64,000 bases of DNA from Nematostella vectensis. Its lineage: Eukaryota > Cnidaria > Anthozoa > Actiniaria > Edwardsiidae. Location of the stretch: the NCBI RefSeq assembly GCF_932526225.1, contig NC_064035.1, positions 6,075,501 through 6,139,500 of the forward strand, written 5' to 3'. Shown piece by piece: positions 47,301 to 57,100 of this stretch (the first letter of the stretch is position 1; each line of letters begins with the position of its first letter). The notes beneath the pieces are model-generated. The model ran no database searches, was not told the DNA's origin, and saw only the letters and a program-made list of their open reading frames with translations. The position numbers and the translations under genes are program-made.

Positions 47301-49187
47301 ACCCCTCCTTACAGGTGACGTCCAAAGGCACATTAGTACGGGCTTTTCCATACCCAACAGGGGGGTCATCCTCTGCTTGATGCTGTTTTTCCTAAATGGG
47401 TTCATCACCACATGGGTTGGATACATAATGCAGCTTATTGCGTATAACCATCTGGGATGGCACCTTGAGGCGTTCGGTTGGCTGACGGTGGGTGTGTCAG
47501 CGGCTGCCTCCATGGGGTCACTTGGTACCACCTTTCTCGCCAAGTCTGAGTGCTTCAGGAGAGATGGAGAGCGAACCACCATTACTATCAGCTACGTTTT
47601 CATGGTAATCGGGATCATGGCAGTGTATCTTTCGTGCCCTATGGTAAGTAAGTAAGTAATTTTACTATCAGCACGTTGTCATGGTGATAAGTCGTGGAAG
47701 TGTATCTTTCATGATCTTAGAAACGCTGTTGTTTGCTAAATGGGTAAACGACCCCCACCCCCCCACCCCCTCCCGCTGGAAATGATGATGAAAAAGATGA
47801 AAATGATGATGGCGATGATATAAAAAGGTGTTAATAACTTTTATTATTTAGGTTATGCCTAGAGAGTCTTCAGAATTCCAGGAAGTGACGTTTGTTAGTG
47901 GTGTGGTAGTCGTCTTTCTGATGTATTCTGTATGCGGTGTAGTACTTCCATGTCTAACCACCAAGTTCGTCGACAAGACAATGATTGTAAGATCGGATTT
48001 GTATGTTAAACAAATCCTTTTTTATCTTTATTCAACTCTGCTGTGCCTTCAAAGCGGCCTACGGCTGCCTCGATATCCTTTCCCTTTAAATGTCCCGCCT
48101 TTTTTTACATTGAAGTATCTAGTGATTCGATGTATTTCACAGCTTTAATAGTGTATTTTATACATTAGAGCGCCCATATTTCAGTTAGGCTAGGTGGGGG
48201 CTGGGCCTTTTCTTATCACAGAGAATTTATGCAGCACATATCTTCAAGAAACGGCTTCGATCACGACTTAAACTGGCGGTTATAGTGTCAAGCACCATAA
48301 AACTGATACATAACATATCCTAGCAAGTAACGAGGTGTAACAAAGCATCCATTTCCATCGGCTGAGTTTGGGCAGCTGTTGTGAAATTTTCGATTGAATT
48401 CTGTAAATAATGCGTAAGAATTTAATTTTAAATGGCTACTTTGAAATTTTATTCTGGAAATCTGTTTTCCAATACTGGTTAAAAATGATAAGGTCTGTCT
48501 GACACCTTTCCCAAGGTGGTGTTCTGTCCAATGCATCGTTGTTAATAACAACCTGTGATACGTTTGCTTTGTATCGTAAATTCACCTCTGTAATAGATGT
48601 CTGCCCTCACAGCTTCGCACACTCGGAGCACATCGCTCCCTGATTGGTTCTAACTATTTTATTCTTATCTTTTATTTTGATCTTTTATTCAGCCCTCGCA
48701 CACTTGGAGCATATCGCTCCCTGATTGGTTCTAACTATTTTAGTTTTATCTTTTATTTTGATCTTTTATTCAGCCCTCGCACACTTGGAGCATATCGTTC
48801 CCTGATTGGTTCTAACTATTTTATTCTTATCTTTTATTTTGATCTTTTATTCAGCCCTCGCACACTCGGAGCATATCGTTCCCTGATTGGTTCTAACTAT
48901 TTTATTCTTATCTTTTATTTTGATCTTTTATTCAGCCTGTGATCATGCCGCACTGCCTCGCGGCCATGTCCTGCGGCAAAGTGATGGCTCCGCTCCTGGC
49001 CAAGGCGGAGCTCCTTCTTGGCTGGGACGCAGTGTTCCTTGGTACGGGGAGTATGGCTGCTTTGATTCTCTTCGTCTTTTTATGTTTGTACCGACCCCCC
49101 TCATACGAGGAGACCCCCTTGCTGCGACCATTAGACGTGGAGAGAAGTAACAGGTCAGAGTCCGATTATAGTCATGCATCACAATGA
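38311..49187 (+). CDS. MFSD8: MFSD8/CLN7-like major facilitator transporter, 7 exons
   Basis: Multi-pass transporter of the major facilitator superfamily; MFSD8 (CLN7) is a lysosomal membrane protein. Exons: 38311-38421, 40724-40982, 45878-45994, 46435-46590, 47315-47643, 47852-47986, 48936-49187. Phases agree: 452 aa. An in-frame TGA upstream supports the ATG at 38311. Hydrophobic helices alternate with short loops. The MFS signature after TM4 is visible (GRAVAGLGAG, about 115-124, followed by TPRESRAKYMG). The C-terminal tail has EETPLL (427-432), which fits the [DE]xxxL[LI] endo-lysosomal sorting motif. It is a little shorter than human MFSD8 (518 aa). Another possibility is a related MFS group such as SPX-MFS-like transporters, so the family call is firm and orthology moderate. 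Introns 2, 4 and 6 carry large tandem arrays. Confidence 0.85.
39285..40480. repeat. Repeats of about 80 bp with an inverted copy, MFSD8-like intron 1
   Basis: Three to four degenerate copies of a unit with GGTGAGCAAAGGGGAGC, ATATGGACTTGACCGAA and AACTGAGAACAGG fill 39285-39545. A reverse-complement copy (CCCCCGTTCTCAGTTTTCGT to GCTCCCCTTTGCTCA) lies at 40410-40480. Together they may bound a composite foldback element. Confidence 0.55.
39590..39840 (-). mobile_element. tRNA-derived SINE-like sequence
   Basis: On the minus strand an A-box-like TGGCGTAACCGACTAAG (about 39810-39825) and a B-box-like GAGGTTCGATTCTCGG (about 39594-39609) are followed by a T run. No complete tRNA cloverleaf can be built, so this is more likely a SINE than a tRNA gene. 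Confidence 0.45.
41335..45800 (+). repeat. 4.5-kb minisatellite of 26/28-bp units in MFSD8-like intron 2
   Basis: Roughly 165-170 units of CATCTGTCTTGGACGCAACC then TCTATA (26 bp), or TCTATATA (28 bp). The main variable sites are TTGG/TTAG and GACGC/GAGGC. A private TCTTTGACGC variant at about 41701, 42231 and 42873 marks larger blocks repeated with periods of 530 and 642 bp, so the array has higher-order structure. The right end (45200-45800) is more diverged (GTGGACGC, GAGGTAACC). Because unit variants lack stop codons in several frames, spurious open frames up to about 300 codons appear; these are not genes. Confidence 0.98.
46897..47314 (+). repeat. 103-bp tandem array copying the exon 5 acceptor and exon start
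   Basis: Four copies, with TTACAG|GTGACAT junctions at 46903, 47007, 47110 and 47212 (spacing 102-104), precede the true exon start at 47315. Each copy has about 36 intronic bases with the acceptor and about 67 bases of the exon start (GTGACATCCGAAGGCACATT). The copied exon parts end in a stop if read through (the next copy opens with TGA in frame), so only the last acceptor fits the protein. Confidence 0.95.
48610..48935 (+). repeat. 81-bp tandem array of the last-exon acceptor tract
   Basis: Four near-identical units run CCCTGATTGGTTCTAACTAT, then TTTATTTTGATCTTTTATTCAG. The acceptor AGs fall at 48691-48692, 48772-48773, 48853-48854 and 48934-48935, exactly 81 bp apart. Only the last is followed by coding sequence (exon 48936-49187). 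The branch-point and polypyrimidine regions are therefore present four times. Confidence 0.95.
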
Positions 49188-49400
49188 GGAACCGGAAAGG
49201 ATCCTCCTCCCCTACCCGAGGAGACGCCCTTTCCCCCACACGAGGAGACGCTCATCCCACGCCCTTCTGCCATGGAGAGAAGTAACAGGACCAAATCCAA
49301 CTATAGTCATGCATCACAATGAGGAACCGGAAAGGAGCCTCCTACCCTACCCGAGGAGACGCCCTTGCCCTCACCAGAGGAGACACCATTTCTAGGCATT
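49095..49400 (+). repeat. Duplicated 3' coding tail and stop of the MFSD8-like gene
   Basis: The end of the coding region (GAGGAGACCCC, then GGAGAGAAGTAACAGG, TATAGTCATGCATCACAATG and TGA) is repeated after the stop (49240-49325). A third, shorter and more decayed copy begins near 49375 (GAGGAGACACC). The second copy still contains the equivalent stop codon. Confidence 0.85.
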
Positions 49401-49926
49401 TGTGTCTTTGAGAGTAGTAAAGGCGCACCAAACAGCCAAAGAAATCGGCATTGCTTCTTTAACGTAAACGTAATGTTTAAAAAAAAAAAAGGAAAACTGG
49501 GAACATTTATTATCTCCTTGTGGCGGCAGCCAGCAGTGCAGAAATATAAATACGAGAGTAAGCAAAACAACACAACACACAACATGTGACTGTATCGAGT
49601 GCATTTTGAAACACCGTGCAGTATTACTGCTGTTGAGTGGATGGGTTTTATGTATTTTGTCTGATGAAAACATCATGAGTAAAAATAATGTTATTGACGA
49701 TATTTATGAAATGTGTTTGACGTAATAGCTCACAGTGAATTGAATATCTCTTAAAGAACTTATCCGTAAATTTTAGCACGATAACTCGAATTTCCTTATG
49801 ATACCTGAAATGAATTTTTAACACTTGGTTACAGCAGTCGTTTCTTCTGCTTGTCATTCTTTTGAATTGTTATAACAACATAACGTGTAACGCAGTCGTC
49901 GTTGCATAAGGTCCCTAGTAGCGAAC

Positions 49927-50050
49927 TTAAGATTCACGACGGCGGAGGGACGACGTTGTATTTCTCCGCGCTCTAAAAACAAATTTGGTAGCGCCCGCTG
50001 ACATCTGGTGTTTGCGCCGTATTCGACTCCCCGCCGTCCTAAATCTTAAA
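49927..50050. mobile_element. Short MITE, about 125 bp
   Basis: TTAAGATTCACGACGGCGG on the left is mirrored by CCGCCGTCCTAAATCTTAA on the right. Non-coding, between the MFSD8-like and secreted-protein genes. Confidence 0.6.
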
Positions 50051-50228
50051 AGGTCAAAGGTCATACTAAAACTTCAGTCATCATAAATACAATAAGGTTC
50101 GATTCTTTGTTATTTTACAATGATATAAATTCTGTTAACTCGAATTGCAATACGAATTGAATCCCACGAATTGCAATTCCACCAACAATGTTTTGAATTG
50201 CAAATTTCAAAGATGGTAAACAAATATA

Positions 50229-50234
50229 TTTATT
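50229..50234 (-). terminator. Poly(A) signal of the secreted cysteine-rich gene
   Basis: TTTATT on the plus strand reads AATAAA on the minus strand, 53 bases after the stop codon at 50287. Confidence 0.5.
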
Positions 50235-50286
50235 GACGATAAAGCATCTCCTTTTAATATCGAGACACAGCTCGATGAATGCGCCT

Positions 50287-53123
50287 TTACCCGACGCACA
50301 CCGAATCGCAGGTAGCCGGATGTTGCATACCCACAATCCTCTTCTCTACTTCTCTCTGCACCTCATTGATTCTTGCGCCCCCTTGTGTCAGCACCAGCGC
50401 TCTATGGGACCCCTGGGCGAGCACCAGTTCGTTGTGAGCCTGAGGTAGGACGTTCCTGGGCGGAGGGAATCGTGGCGCTGTCGATGGAGGTCTGCTGGGA
50501 TGATTACCTTCAATGGGCGTGGCCCTGGAGCTAGCCCGCTGGGGTGGGGTTGAACAGGGACTGGTTTTACCCGTCAATGACTGTGGCGTTAGGTGAGTGT
50601 CTGCGTAAAGATAAATAGAAAACATTAAATGTCATTGTTTTTTCCCTACAAAATCATGGACAAAGGGGTAAAACGGGAACCGGGATTCACCAGGCCAAAA
50701 CGTGATTTGGATACCCGGGGATGGGTTTTTAGATTCCAGACGAGACCAGGTTTTGGGAAAAAAAGCGGCTTGGAAAACGGGATTGAAAATATATATATAA
50801 AAACCTAAAGCTAATAATTTTGTTTCATCGTTTATTTTTGGGATGTTCCAGTCTAGCGCCCTTCAGCTGGGGGAACTTAAAAACACATTGTTTTAAGGGC
50901 TGCTCGGAATCACGGGTGGCCCAGTGTGTTAGGGCGTCATCGTATGTGGCCTCCCACCACAGGTGGCCCAGTGTGTTAGCACGTCATCGTATGTGGCCTC
51001 CCACCACAGGTGGCCCAGTGTGTTAGCGCGTCAGCGTATGGGGCCTCTCAACACAGGTGGCCCAGTGTGTTAGCGCGTCAGCGTATGGGGCTTCTCACCA
51101 CAGGTGGCCCAGTGTGTTAGCGCGTCAGCGTATGGGACCTCTCACCTCTGCTGAAACCGGTTCGATTCCCGGTCGAGAAATGGATAGTATCTTTCTGTTT
51201 CTCGGCCCTGAATTTGACTTGTTGAACGTATGTGATCTTACTTGAAGCTTGTGTTCCTCAATTCTCCAGGAATTGACGTTCTTAATACACAATAGGATTT
51301 TAAATGTGAAGCGCTTAGAACATAGTTTGCATAAGCGCTATATAAATGCTTTATTTAATATTTAATTTAATTTTGTGATGAGAACAATATAATTATATTA
51401 ATTTCATATTCCGGTGATCTAGATACACGAGTGAGGCTCAGTGAGAAAGGAATAGAATTATGTGTATTTCTTTTGTTTGGTTTATTTCTGGAGTAAACAT
51501 GCATGTGCATGCAGGCTTAATGTTAACAATTCTGATGTTCTAACGTGGTTATGACGCACCTAAAAGTGAGGGGGAATCAAGACAAAACTCATAGACAAAA
51601 TTATGACCTAAAAGCCCTTTTTTAGCTCTCCAAGTTGTTTGTTATTTTCGGTTTTATTTATCATCTATGTCTTTACATCATGTATTCAAATCCTTCAACT
51701 GTCTGGGTCCTCCCTCCCACGTTCGTGGGTTATACAGCCTAGCGATAACGCGCTTGCAACAAAAACAATAACTCGCGACGGCAGCTTTGTTTCTAAAAGA
51801 CGTCAGTGATTGGCGGCTCAATCCCGAACTCTTCTCGGTATCCCTGTGGCGACTTGCGCAGCAAACTGCCATCTTACTTCACGAACAGCGTTTAAATCCT
51901 GGAAATAGAAGTGATATTGTAATCTACGTAGACGAGGATTTATCATCATCATTAATTTTTCTTTTGCTTGAGCATACATATATTATTAAAAGTTACAATC
52001 ACTGGTTGTGTTGGATGGTTTCAGCGGGCTTTTTGTTGTCGAAAAGCCTCGACACATCCCGCTCATTTCACTCATTTACGAAATATGGTAAAGAGCCTTT
52101 TTTCTTTTTTTACTTTCTTTTGCAGCTTTTGCAGGGTATCACATTGGAGTTCGAGAAAACACTAAATACTGTACTCAATTCAAGCAGAAAAAGAAGAAAT
52201 CTAGTGTTTTTAGCTTTTGTTCAATTTTCAATCGAACAATAGGACTTGTTTTTCAGATATCCTAAATAAAGACAATAGAACATGTACATCGCCACTTATC
52301 CTTGAATGTTAATAAAATACCACAGGAAGACCGTACCTATTTTGTCCGTGTGCTGACAGTTCCCAGTGCAGCAGTCCACGTCGCGGAGGCATGGGTACGA
52401 GCGCATGACGCAGCACTTCAGGCCAGAATACACTCCTTGCTTGTTATTGATGCGATGGGACTTAGTGACCTGTGACCACGAGCCAATCTGAAGCAAAGGG
52501 TGGGGGCAAGCTTTTTAGGGAATTTGTAACATTGTACCCACATGGATTAGAACGAACTTTTCTCAAATCAATGTATAATAAATGTTATGGCAGTACTTTA
52601 TGGAGTCTAGCGTTTTCCCATACATCCATGCATTGACCCCAGTACGGCCTGTGTACTCGGTGAATAAGGATACATGCTATATATATATATCTTATATGTA
52701 TAAGAATATCACGAGAACAACGGTTCCAGCAAACTAGAGAAAACCCAGTGCAATCCGACAACCTAGTGCGATCCGATCTTCTCAAGGGCGTTTTGTTTGG
52801 CAAATTCTACTAAGTAAATGCAGTAAATGTATGTGAAAAGGGTAGATAAAGTATGCAGAGAAAGGGGGGCCTTGGCTATCCCCTCTAATAAACCCTCGCT
52901 TATATATGTAAGGTCTTCTACAAATTAAGAAAATATTGTTTATTATTACGTGACTTCGTTCATTATAACTGGATAAACCATTTTCCACAAGAACATATCA
53001 CATATATATGTAGATTATACGCACCTTCACCCGAGGTTTAGATTGGCCATAGCTCTGATTAGCCATCAAAAGAGCCACCACCACCACAAGCAGGGCAAAC
53101 AGCCGAGTTTGTTTAAAAAACAT
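50287..53123 (-). CDS. Secreted cysteine-rich protein, 3 exons, family unknown
   Basis: Exons in transcript order: 53025-53123, 52337-52487, 50287-50600; GT-AG junctions with agreeing phases, 187 aa. Exon 1 encodes a basic start (MFFKQTR), a strongly hydrophobic core (LFALLVVVVALLMA) and a likely signal-peptidase site near Gly26. Exon 2 has six Cys within 20 residues (CCVMRSYPCLRDVDCCTGNC), a spacing that recalls small disulfide-rich or knottin-like secreted domains but has adjacent cysteines at the start. Exon 3 is Pro/Ser/Arg-rich and ends with two more Cys (TCDSVCVG). I do not recognise the family and assign no function; a toxin role should not be assumed. Exon 3 is the least certain part because it is low-complexity. 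Confidence 0.6.
50915..51370 (+). mobile_element. tRNA-derived SINE with tandemly repeated head
   Basis: The A-box-like GGTGGCCCAGTGTGTTAG is present five times in 45- to 47-bp units. A single B-box GGTTCGATTCCCGG follows at 51152-51165. The 3' part has the GAAGCGCTTAGA and AAGCGCTATATAAATGC pair seen at the ends of invertebrate SINEs, then an AT-rich tail. It lies in the intron of the secreted cysteine-rich gene, antisense to it. Confidence 0.7.
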
Positions 53124-54185
53124 TTCCTTTCGTTTCTACCGATTTCTGCCTTATCTCAGAGAAGTATTCTTGACTTGGTCTCTTTCAAGCGTTTTTGAGC
53201 TGAAGTTGGCTAACCAGAAGCTTTATGTACCGCAGAGCCGCTGTTACTATCGCCGAGAGAAAAACGTGTGTATACTTTATAGGAAAATCCCTTGTCGTAT
53301 TTCCTGTTATTCCTTCACTCAGACAAGAAAAGACGCGAAAGATAACTCAAAGTCTGATCAGTTAAGAAGCCCGAGGCAGTATATATCCATTAATAACCCA
53401 AAGATAACCAGTAACTTCCCTCTCCTACACAACAAACACAAAAAATGGTTAATAGTACCGCGATAACATGACAGAGTGCGCCTTCTACCCGTTCCTAACG
53501 CTTTCATTGCTGCGGGAAAGGACGATCCCCGCAACGGCCCGCACAGCTTTACGCACACGCTTCGTAATTAAAAGATGCTTTGATTGTGTAGGATGGATAT
53601 AGAATATTACCCGACAGATAACTGTTATTTAAGGTAACCGCGGCGCTTGGCATTGCGTTGGTGACTATCAGCAAAAGCAGATTTCGCACAATCATCATCG
53701 TGCTTTTGCCGCCAACAGGCGTTATCAGCGGCCTTAACCCAGGGTTGACAATTCAAAGCACAACCTCTACTCTCCACTTTCTTATCAACAAAGGATAAGA
53801 AATATTGGTTGGGCGTGATTTAAAATTTGGAACAGCTTTGACAGAGATGTCGATTTCGCTTTCGATTTCCGGCTAGAAGCTTCTTACCGCGTGCTTACTG
53901 TATGCGTTATAACAAGATAAAAGTCACTCATTGTTATACTCTCCTACACCGCACGCAGGCTTTTCATTTTATTGAACATAGGAGATGAGTATTTTTTCAC
54001 GCATTCGGCAATATAATCGAATTTTACAAATTGTACAGAACGGTGTCAAAACTTTTTTAGTTAAACACTGCCGTTAACTAATAAATGTTTACTTTCAACC
54101 AGTCCAAATTGTCCCCGTTTCTGTTCAGCAGTAAAACAATCTTACTGCTTTCAAAAGCAAGTCTTCGAATTACACTTTTATAATA
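53124..54185. other. Intergenic region, no gene seen
   Basis: This should contain the promoter of the secreted cysteine-rich gene (near 53124) and the 3' UTR of the CNBD2-like gene (near 54185). A minus-strand AATAAA lies at 53968-53973, 213 bases past the CNBD2-like stop. Small open frames show no family resemblance. Confidence 0.5.
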
Positions 54186-57100
54186 TCATATCTCACCTTC
54201 GACGACAAGCGACTCCTCTATTCTTGATGACATCATTCGTGACGTCATCGCTGTGCGGCGTTGACCGCGCCCCCAGGCAGCCTGGGCCGGGTGCCATGGC
54301 TTCAGCGAGCAGAGAGGTGGTGGTACGGGTGAGACGCACGTGTTAAACGTCCTCCATACCCCCTTGGCGGCATCCTGCCGTGACATCTTTCCTAGTACTA
54401 AATTCTCTACAAGTCCTTCCCTGTACGTCCGCCAGTCGCTGTGTTTGAGGTATGTGTGGCAGAGCTTGTTGTCGCTGGGGTAGTCACGTGCCATCTGACG
54501 CAGTGTCTTGTACGTCTCGGCGTCTGCGTACTTTATAAAACCTTCCTTGGACACTTTAACCACCTCACAGCCTCTGCTGAGTAGAGTGACGCGCCTCTGT
54601 TTGGCGGAGTATAATCTGTTGCGGCGGTTCTTGAGCTCCTCTTGTTGAATCACAGACCACCCACCCTGCAGAAGACATGAGTGTCACTTGGTTTGAATGG
54701 GGTAAACATGCTTAAGGCGGACATGAATAATCACATAATCAATGTCATTATAGTACAATGAATGGCGTACTCTTTTGTGACTACGGTATTTAAAAAAAAT
54801 TAATTCAAAGAAAGTTTAGCCAATAAATGACTCGAGAATTGCACCCCACGTTCGACCATGTTTTTAGTATACTACTAAAATGGTGATTTTTGAAAAAATC
54901 TTTTGAGAGTTCCACCCTCGATGCCCAAATCTTCGGGGTGCTCTTTAGCTTTTTTCTTTATTGTAGCATGCTTTTATGCTTTACAGACCCGATAGATTTC
55001 AAACCGTTCTCTTCCAAACCACGACTTAAAAATTCAAGATTTACGCTCTAGCGAGGACGTGGATGCTTTAAGTTTAATAGTCAGTGTCAGGCCCTTTTAA
55101 CGTTCCTTATGAAGTATATACCTTATCAAAAATAAAATCCTCTAATACTCAGGCTAGGTCAGTAACAGGAAAACGTTTGAGCCTCTAAAACCGCTAAAGT
55201 AACTACAGGTGTAACGGAAAATCTGTCAGCAATGACGCAGAATTATCATCTCAATGACATTTCATTTCAAAATGTCAACAATCGTCGCTTTATCCCAATC
55301 ACAAAACAGAACTATACTAATCGAATGTTAACGATAATGAGACGTATGATCCTTGGGGGACGCGACAGTTTGGGAGGACACCACTTCCTAAAAAGACCCC
55401 AGAATTTCTCTCATCAGTCATGGACGCAAACCAGGTATTCGAATCTACATCAGCCAGCTCGTTTGCAACTCAAAAACACGAAGTCCCTTCACAAGCAAAT
55501 GGCTCGAGAGCTTCAACAGAGCAAAGCGTTTCATGGTCCTATAATACGATAATCTGCGGCATCGCTTGTTACTTTATCGATCCCATCAAGGGCCTCCCTA
55601 ACCTGCGAGCCGGCTCCCCAGTGGGTTAATTCGGAAATTTCGGTTTTCGGGGTTTCGGGATTCCTGTGGCGCTTTTTTTCTCGCCACAGGAATCCCGAAA
55701 CCCCGAAATTTCCGAACTAACCCACTGGAGAGCCGGCTCGCAGGTTAGGGCCTCCCTTACATCATCGTCGCCGGGAGCCTGCTGTTCAACGCTCCGTACT
55801 CGTTCCTGTCCCTGATTCCGAAATACGTGACGCCCATTATCGCTGAAGATACGGTCGACAAAGAGAAGATGCCCGAGGATGATGTGCGTCAGATGGTGAC
55901 AGATTGGGGGTTCTTTCACGGTGTGCGAACCCTCGTTGATGTCGTATCGTTCTTTTATTGCGCTTTTAGCATTGTTTACTCCTGAGTTATGCAGATGGTT
56001 CCCGAAAAGCTGAAAGGGTTTTGACATTACAAGAACGATTTAAAAGAACCAAGGAAGAGAGATCGATACCTTGAAAGCTCTTATAAAATCCGGTTTATGA
56101 ATAGCCATCATGATATGTTTCGAGTGATTGCAGTGCGAGAAAATAGTGTGTGCTTTGTCAAAACTAGGAATGGACCCAAAAGTATTAGAAGCCCGCTCGT
56201 AAGGCCTCACGGGATTGGCTAGATATCTGATTGTTCTATTGTAATCTCGTTCTTCGTCTGTGGTGCACCAATCCAGTGTGGTGAAATCTTCTGATAGCTT
56301 CTACATTATCGCATGTACGAGATTAGAATGCGGATCCCAATAGAACATTATTACAATGCTAGTCTGAAATTATTCAAATAAACATGTACTCTACATATCT
56401 TTCCCAATAAGCTTGATTCAAATCGTACCAGTGTATTATTTTTACATATAACAATTTTTTATTGGCTGTTTCGGGAAAGCTTTTCAATATTTTCGATTGA
56501 AAACAAATTATAGAATTTTGTTTTTTCAAGATTTCTTTGCGTAATTTGTCTATCAATATTGAATAAGGACAATAACAAAGCCGAGTCTGACTAGGACTCT
56601 TTTTAAAGAGTCTTAAAAGACATACACAGCAGTACTTACAAAGCACGATCCCGTCCTAAGTCTGTCAAGGACCATAAACACACCGACCCCTAAACCTTGA
56701 TCTACGTCACTTCCGGTATGCGTCACGTGGGCCCTTCCTGGGGTAATCACTGACCCCTTTATCACGGGCGCCTTATGTGTCTCGCCCATAAACTTCACGG
56801 CTGATTTAGTCCTTGTTTTGGTTTGTTTCTGTGGTTGTTTGCTTGTGTGGAGGCCCATCTCGGACCGCGATTGTCCGATACCGCTTCTAGACATGTCTAA
56901 GCGGGGAGTTGGGGCGTGCAAGGGCGTGGCCTGCCTTGGGTCGGATTCTCCGATGGGCTGGTGCTTGCTGCAGTGAGAGACATATTCGGAGCAACTGCTA
57001 AGATCCACCAGTCTAACAATATCGCATTCACCCTGCAAGGCACGCAAAAATACAGAATCGAGTGGCTTTTATGTGATCGAGTGTACCCATGCCGTGCACG

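Noticed and set aside
51152-51170. tRNA gene
   Set aside because: A B-box is present but no cloverleaf can be formed; the A-box repeats and 3' tail fit a SINE.
51787-52242. 151-codon plus-strand open frame
   Set aside because: No recognisable domain, AT-rich codon use, and it lies in the intron of the secreted cysteine-rich gene with no promoter or splice support.
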